A DNA stretch of 64,000 bases, from positions 8,583,034-8,647,033 of the forward strand of contig CM022672.1 in assembly GCA_012295275.1 (NCBI GenBank), read 5' to 3'. Below the pieces are notes generated by a model that was not told the DNA's origin, did no database searches, and was given only the letters and a program-made list of their open reading frames with translations. Positions 63,191 through 64,000 of this stretch are shown piece after piece; the stretch's first letter is position 1; every line of letters starts with the position of its first letter. A program made the position numbers and the translations under genes. This stretch comes from Chrysomallon squamiferum. Lineage: Eukaryota > Mollusca > Gastropoda > Neomphalida > Peltospiridae.

Positions 63191-64000
63191 AATGTGATAA
63201 ACTGATATTAGTGAGGAGTTGTTTCTATTGTTAAAAATATTTATTTTTCTATTATAATTGTTTTTTTACGTAGAATATTTTACTTTTAATGATGCTACGA
63301 ATCATGTTTCACAGTTGTTACAGTTTTTGTTCCTGAGTGTCATTTTTTAATATAAACAAATCAACAGAAACTACTGGCGGGTCTAGATGGAGTTTCTAAG
63401 TGATCTCATCATCTCTGAATAAGGGCTTGGTGTTCTGAGTTTCTTAGAAACAAATATATCTTACGTTACACTGAATTACAGAAACTAAAAAAATGTGAAA
63501 GCACGTAATTTTGTACTGTGGGTTATTTTATTTTTAACTGAAACTGCCAATTGTGATGCCTTTCTCCACAAATACTCCTAAGTTCATCGAGTCGTAACTA
63601 ATGTAATCACTAAAATAGCCTGTTTAGTTCTTGTATTCATAATTGTTTTGTACACCTTGCATTGTCTGTGTCTAACAATAAATTATTTAACTACAGATTT
63701 AAAAAGATTTCAATAGCCTCTCGTGTTTTATGATGTTGTTCTAAGATAAAGCATGTTTTCAAGCTGTTGATGCAAATATCTCTCTTTATAATAAACATAA
63801 ATACTACGGGTTTTTTTCTAACTGAGGAGGTGTAGTCGTAGCATGTTTCAAATAAAATAAACACTGTTATTGTTTTACTTTCTTATGATAATCATCAGAC
63901 GTTAGAAATCATTATAGTTTGGTTAAGCGTTTTGAGTAAAACAGACTGACCAGATAAGCTGGTTTCGTTTGGAAGGTCTCTCATGCATTAAATAAGTAAA
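63191..64000. other. Unassigned right end
   Basis: AT-rich sequence; no gene, repeat family or RNA recognised. Confidence 0.5.

Overview
The window is AT-rich animal DNA: multi-exon genes with GT-AG introns, many micro- and minisatellites, DNA-transposon relics and one 200-base assembly gap. The gene content fits a lophotrochozoan, most likely a mollusc: mind bomb-like ubiquitin ligases in tandem, a secreted two-Ig protein, a PAN plus C-type lectin protein and an HNK-1-type carbohydrate sulfotransferase. I cannot name the species. Gene models were assembled by hand from open frames, splice sites and intron phase; each intact model gives one continuous frame.

Layout: 0-3.7 kb, repeats plus a promoter-like repeat called R1 here. 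3.75-6.66 kb (-), signal peptide-Ig-Ig-GPI/TM gene (248 aa). 6.7-10 kb, degenerate repeats. 10.09-15.74 kb (-), MIB-like gene 1 (11 coding exons, 512 aa; MIB repeats, ankyrin repeats, RING). 18.5-20.55 kb (+), sulfotransferase (401 aa). 21.3 kb, an orphan ankyrin exon. 23.25-24.66 kb, a dead FLYWCH/MULE transposon. 25.33-36.27 kb (-), MIB-like gene 2 (16 exons, 750 aa; MIB/HERC2-ZZ-MIB/HERC2-MIB repeats-ankyrin-RING). 36.6-37.2 kb, a stray lectin exon fragment. 37.9-41.8 kb, two near-identical copies (A, B) of an unknown unit around the gap, then R1. 42.2-44.8 kb, collapsed duplicate sequence. 44.79-54.42 kb (-), MIB-like gene 3, a recent duplicate of gene 2 and now a pseudogene. 54.85-59.06 kb, unit C and R1. 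60.41-61.87 kb (+), PAN/C-type lectin gene. 62-64 kb, repeats and unassigned sequence.

The block from about 20.8 to 36.9 kb (sulfotransferase tail to gene 2 upstream region) is duplicated at about 43.2 to 54.7 kb. The MIB-like genes show three fates: full length, loss of the N-terminal substrate-binding part, and decay of the RING end. Lectin, Ig and MIB-like genes lying together would suit a fast-evolving recognition or immune cluster, but that is inference.

The most unusual signal is a set of intronic tandem repeats that start at, and seem to copy, the 5' splice site of the preceding exon. It appears in four unrelated introns, so introns in this region contain arrays or duplicates of donor-like sequence.
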